Positions 59,881 to 64,000 of a stretch of 64,000 nucleotides of DNA are shown in pieces. The notes beneath the pieces were generated by a model. That model was not told the origin of the DNA, searched no databases, and was given only the letters and a program-made list of their open reading frames with translations. The translations under genes and the position numbers were made by a program. Every line of letters starts with the position of its first letter. The stretch's first letter is position 1. This DNA is from Zeugodacus cucurbitae. Lineage: Eukaryota > Arthropoda > Insecta > Diptera > Tephritidae. The stretch lies in NCBI RefSeq assembly GCF_028554725.1, contig NC_071668.1, forward strand, positions 19,757,501-19,821,500. Direction: 5' to 3'.

Positions 59881-61059
59881 AATTGAGCATCGGATCGATC
59901 CACCTTTAAATTGTCGGCCTTATCTGGCTGTTTTCAGTACAGACAATATTTTTGTCAGTACAGACAATATGGAGAGTGAAATCTAATTATCTAGATCAGG
60001 TCCATTTATAAATTCGGTAACCAAGAGTTCTATTATAAATACCATCACTTGCTAAACCAGGAAGTTACGTCATCCTTGGGGATGATTTCATAGTAAAAAT
60101 TGTGTATTTTTTAGAGAAGTGTCCACATTTTCAATTTTCTTACAGTGTTCTGATGTAAGACGCCCGATCCGTATAGACATAAATGTCACATACAAGCATT
60201 TAATTTGACATCTGCTATCCCTCTAACAATTCTAGCTCCAATACTTCCAAAAAGGAGACCGTCTTTATGTAAAACTAATTTAAAAAATAAATAATTTTTC
60301 CAAATTATAAAGTGTTAAAATGTGTATACCGTTATACTCAATTAGAATTATAATTGGTTCTACGAAAATCTGTACTCGACCTAAAACTCGATTGTTATTT
60401 AGTCTAAAGTCTTCTGAGCCTTTGTCACTTGTATAATATATACCTCTTCACACTAACCTCAATTAGATTCAAGTCATTCATTCTTCTTTTCTGTTAACCC
60501 AAAATTCCTTTCCTTTTCCTTTTGATTTGATTAAGACACCACAAACCGCTAAAGTAATTAAACTTTTAGTTATTGGATTCTAACCCCCTAAAGTATTCGA
60601 TATTTTCGAATTATTTATCTATGAACAGTGATTACCACAAACTCAACACTTTCGGCCAAAATACAAAGCACGATAACAGCAATAAATACAACAACACTAA
60701 ATCTCAACAGATTCAAAGATATACAAACAACTAATATGAACACATATACCGTTAGCATTGCCTTTGGTATGTAGCAACTACTACTATGTACTCGTGCCAA
60801 ATGAGAATTCGTTTAGGTGTGAAGTGTGTTGGTGCGTTGAGAGTGTTGTGTGGCGTCCAGTGTTGTTCAGCGTCCAACAGATAAGAAACGGCAATACATG
60901 AATCACTGGACACCTTTGGGAATAACTGTCGGTTATTTGTAGTCACAGTGGGTCACCTTGTTAAACAGCAAATTAATTGCTTGCGGTATTTGTTTGAAAT
61001 CTGCATTAGCATATTGAAATGATATTCAATTTTATTGATAAACCGATTTAAGTGCAACC
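59881..61059. other. Non-coding DNA
   Basis: AT-rich; contains a short direct repeat CAGTACAGACAATAT (about 59935-59970). No gene recognised. Confidence 0.45.
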
Positions 61060-61960
61060 ACATTATGGGTCAATGTGTCGGATGGCGTTTAAGGCTTAAA
61101 TTAACGTTGCGGTCAGGTGGAAAATTAAAATTAAGGGGTTTGGTATTAGAGTTGAGATTTATGCTGAGATTAGATGACATTTTAGATTCAGAATGTAGAG
61201 CATTACTAAGGATAACTTATGTTAAAGATAAGTTCGATTTTAAAATGTGAAATATTATGGTTAAGTTCAAAGTTAACGTTAAATTGCCAGTTAAATTTCA
61301 GAAAATTTCATACTTAAAGATAAGGCTGAGAAAGTTACGGTTAAGTTTGAAATTGACTTAAAATTTGAATTTAACTTAAACTTAACCATAACCGTAACAT
61401 AAACTTAACCGTTATTTCAACTTAACTTTATCGTTACTTAAATTTAAAAATTTACTTAAAGTTTGAAGTTAACTTAAACTTAACCGTAACCGTAACGTTA
61501 AATTAAAGGTAACTTAAACTTAACTTAAGCTTAACTTAAATTTAAAAACTGTTCAGATAAGTAATATATTAAGGATAGGTTAGGATTTAATGTGTTGAAG
61601 ATTATGGCTAAGTTCAAAGTTATCGTTAAATTGTCAAATGAAGGTCCAGTTTATAAATTTCAGAACTTGGTTTAGAGCTAACATTTAAGTATAAAGTTCA
61701 GAAATTTATGTTTGAAATTGCCTTAAAGTTTGAAGTTGATTTAACCGTGACTTAAACTTAACCATAACATAAAATTTAACATAACTTAAACTTAACTTAA
61801 CCATAAAATAAACTTAAAATGAAAGATTAAGTTCGAAGAGTTACGGTTAAGTTCAAAGTTAGCATTGAATTGTAAGAATATACTCAAATAAAATCTGGTG
61901 CTGAAATTTCCGGTTAAATTTAAAGTTAACGTTAAATTGTAAGATAATTTTATGGCCAAT
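61060..61960. repeat. AACTTAA/TTAAGTT-rich cryptic repeat tract
   Basis: For about 0.9 kb the sequence is built from shuffled short words: AACTTAAACTTAACC, TTAAGTTTGAAGTTAAC, ACCGTAACGTTAAA and AAAGTTAACGTTAAATTG. Words appear on both strands. ATTATGGTTAAGTTCAAAG with CGTTAAATTG recurs near 61253, 61604 and, in variant form, 61845 and 61920. Open frames here are accidental. Confidence 0.7.
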
Positions 61961-62639
61961 AGTCACAACTCCATTTACAAGTAGGATTAAAGTTGCGGCT
62001 AAGCTAAGAAGCTCCTCACATTTGTTACGAAATCTTTGACCATCGTCATTCTTTAGTCGTGCTCTGATGACTTCTCAGAAAGCAGATCAAATCCATACGA
62101 TAAAGACCATAAATAGCTAAGCTTGAACGGAGCAAACTACAAAACAAGTCCGAAAATTATTAGTCTTGCTTGTCTAATATCTAGTCACTCGATTAGTATT
62201 GAGTTCAATCTCCACAAAGCTCCGAAGGGCCCATGAGTTTAAAGGCTTGATAAGTATAATTTCTGTGATTCTTCGTCGCATTTCTTCCATGACACTCTTT
62301 TCTTGGCTGATGCCTTTCCTTGAAGAGAAAGTTTTCGGCATCAAGACTTATTTCTCTCAGCACAATTTCGAGGTCAAATTGGAGAATAATTACTTAGCAG
62401 TATAGTAGATTTCACAAGGCTCAATTATTTGTAATATTTTCTCAATCTGATCTCCTCTCTTTTGGTCCGAGATCTGTCATTTTATAATATAAAGCAGCTA
62501 AACAAGTGAATACATGCATTCTGAGAATCGATGCTCAACATCTAACTTCAAAGAGCACCAGTGGGTGATAGGGTTATGTGTAGAACTTCAAGCAAGGGAG
62601 GAAATTTTGTTTGTCATTCGCTTGGTTGTGCCAAGAACG
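61961..62639. other. Non-coding DNA
   Basis: No feature recognised. Confidence 0.4.
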
Positions 62640-62800
62640 GTTCTTTTTGCAGCTCACGACTTTTGGTCTTAAGTTTAACAGAAATCCACTTGGAGGCGAG
62701 CTAAAGTGAGAAGGCGAGGTCCGCTTCCCCGGTTGTGCTTAGAGTTTGGACGCACCACATAAAAAGTTAAACAGAGCCTCAGATGAAAAGAGCCCCTTTT
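62640..62800 (-). mobile_element. Non-LTR module 1 fragment (copy F)
   Basis: GCAGCTCACGACTTTTGG, CTTGGAGGCGAGCTAAAGTG and AGAAGGCGAGGTCCGCTTCC match the module 1 sequence at 59742-59860 (minus) and 600-700 (plus). Module 2 is absent. Confidence 0.65.
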
Positions 62801-64000
62801 GATAGCGGCCCCTACAAACATTTTATGTATTTGAGGGTATGTTCCTGGAGAACCAGTACTTCATGACGTATTTCACAAGGTATCATTTTCAGTCTGACCG
62901 TCTCTCCTTTGGACCGACATCAATTTATTTATCATAGAAGATTAACAAGCCAAGTTTATGCACTTGTTCCTTTGAGAGAGCACCGAAATGGAACTCAAGG
63001 AACTGAGAGGCATCTAATAGCATATGAATATATGTATTTTCAGTGTCTTCTTTACGTATATTTCGCCAAAAAGCTTTTAGTGACCTTACTCGTATTAAAT
63101 CTTACTCAAGCACAACATCAAGGTTCTGCGAATCAGAAGCACCTAATTCATGGAAACATAATTAATTTGTCTATCTAACAAGCGCAACCTCATACAGCTC
63201 GAATTAACCTAGAACTTTGTTAACATTTTGCGGTCTCAACAACACAAACACACACTCATAACACATACACTCATACGGAGAATGATGTGTCCTACTGGTC
63301 GCCTCTGCGTATGCACAAACCGTGTTCGCTCGCACCTACCTACTTATCTACCTGCTTTGCGGAGTTCGCACTATGGCAACCGCAAAATTCAATTTTTCAT
63401 ATGAACTCACACGCAAAATTTTTGGCCGTTCGAGGACGGCACAAGAGGTGGAGAGACCAAAGCGACCGCAGACCCCAAAAACCGCTACACAGCTGAGGAC
63501 GCGTATGTCAGTGCCGACTGTGCCGACAATATCAAACAGTTAGCTTGTCAGCGGACAAATTCATATAACATATAGTCCGACCTACACACACGCATACAGC
63601 AAAGCCACAATGTCAAATCACAGAACTAAATCAAGCAACCAACCAGGCGGGCAAACCAAAGCGCAACAGCAACAGCAACAACACATCAACGACAATCCTT
63701 CAACGACCAACAACACACAGCAATGTCGCTGTCATAAATTATAAACAAATTACTAAAAACAAAAACAAAATCAAAAAAATCGCACAACCAACAAATTCGT
63801 ATGGCGTCACTAACGGGAAACGAACTTAACCTCACAAATGTAATGTAATGAATTTTATGCAGCTCGGAAGCATAGATTTTCAACGCCGCCAAAATAAATT
63901 CGCGTCGCATAATTAAAATGTAGTCGCCTGTAATTTTGTTTCGCTGCGGTCGTTGGGCTGACCCACCAGGACTATGTGTGCTGTGTGTGTGTGCCGCAAC
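62801..64000. other. Non-coding DNA, GC-richer toward the end
   Basis: A 57-codon plus-strand frame from ATG 63373 (context CACTATGGCA) to 63543 reads MATAKFNFSYELTRKIFGRS and then a basic, Pro/Thr-rich tail; it is unrecognised and may be chance. A CAACAG tract lies at 63665-63685. No gene called. Confidence 0.35.

Noticed and set aside
1..64000. tRNA genes, rRNA, CRISPR arrays, LTR retrotransposons and endogenous viruses
   Set aside because: No cloverleaf, rRNA-like, direct-repeat-spacer, long terminal repeat, gag/pol or envelope-like sequence was noticed by eye; a tool-based scan could still find a tRNA.

Overview
The window looks like gene-poor, TE-rich DNA from a higher fly, most likely a tephritid fruit fly (Bactrocera, Ceratitis or a relative). 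The evidence is high A+T, long CAA/CAG and GT/CA low-complexity tracts, fly-type splice sites (CAG|GTAAGT), very long stretches with no coding potential, and a complete mariner-like transposon of the DD41D (rosa-like) type, a group described from tephritids. There are no bacterial operons, CRISPR arrays, rRNA genes or recognisable tRNA genes. The assignment is inference from content; no search was run.

Host coding sequence is sparse. One convincing exon lies at about 2197-2871 (+), rich in Ala, Pro and Gln and ending at a consensus splice donor. A weaker candidate exon lies at about 46619-47053 (+), also ending at a consensus donor. The first exon ends in phase 1 and a good acceptor inside the second would receive phase 1, so they could belong to one gene with a ~44 kb intron; this is not shown. 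I could not name either gene. A possible small minus-strand gene (50460-50908) is listed only as a finding.

Most recognisable content is transposable elements. (1) A complete 1.28 kb rosa-like element (22849-24131) has an uninterrupted 385-residue transposase, imperfect terminal inverted repeats and a TA target duplication. Three decayed relatives lie at 18060-18720, 43843-44760 and 55046-55900. (2) Two broken D,D34D mariners lie at 7156-8237 and 49116-~49890, and a piece of a different mariner at 3030-3375. (3) A dispersed repeat of at least 1.1 kb with a hairpin terminus and a GTCT/GTCC tetranucleotide run occurs at 10590-11470, 14360-15544, 21861-22846, 31055-31215 and 38460-41035. (4) The last copy is split by a 1.84 kb element with 22-bp perfect inverted repeats (38548-40383), which itself holds a LINE fragment: three nested layers. 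(5) Fragments of one non-LTR family, often joining the same two modules, lie at 595-1040, 39190-39910, 51310-51985, 53225-53425, 59340-59880 and 62640-62800. A different non-LTR relic with RT and RNase H traces lies at 44950-46120. (6) Two MITE-like elements were found: one flanked by TTAA (26871-27345) and one with ATAGCCTTTTCGCAC ends (29111-29506).

The remainder is AT-rich intronic or intergenic DNA with microsatellites, a CAA-rich degenerate minisatellite (13000-13450), a 130-bp tandem duplication (17654-17905), a 14-bp GGTGTGGTGAATTT repeat cluster (32620-32790) and a striking AACTTAA/TTAAGTT-rich tract (61060-61960).
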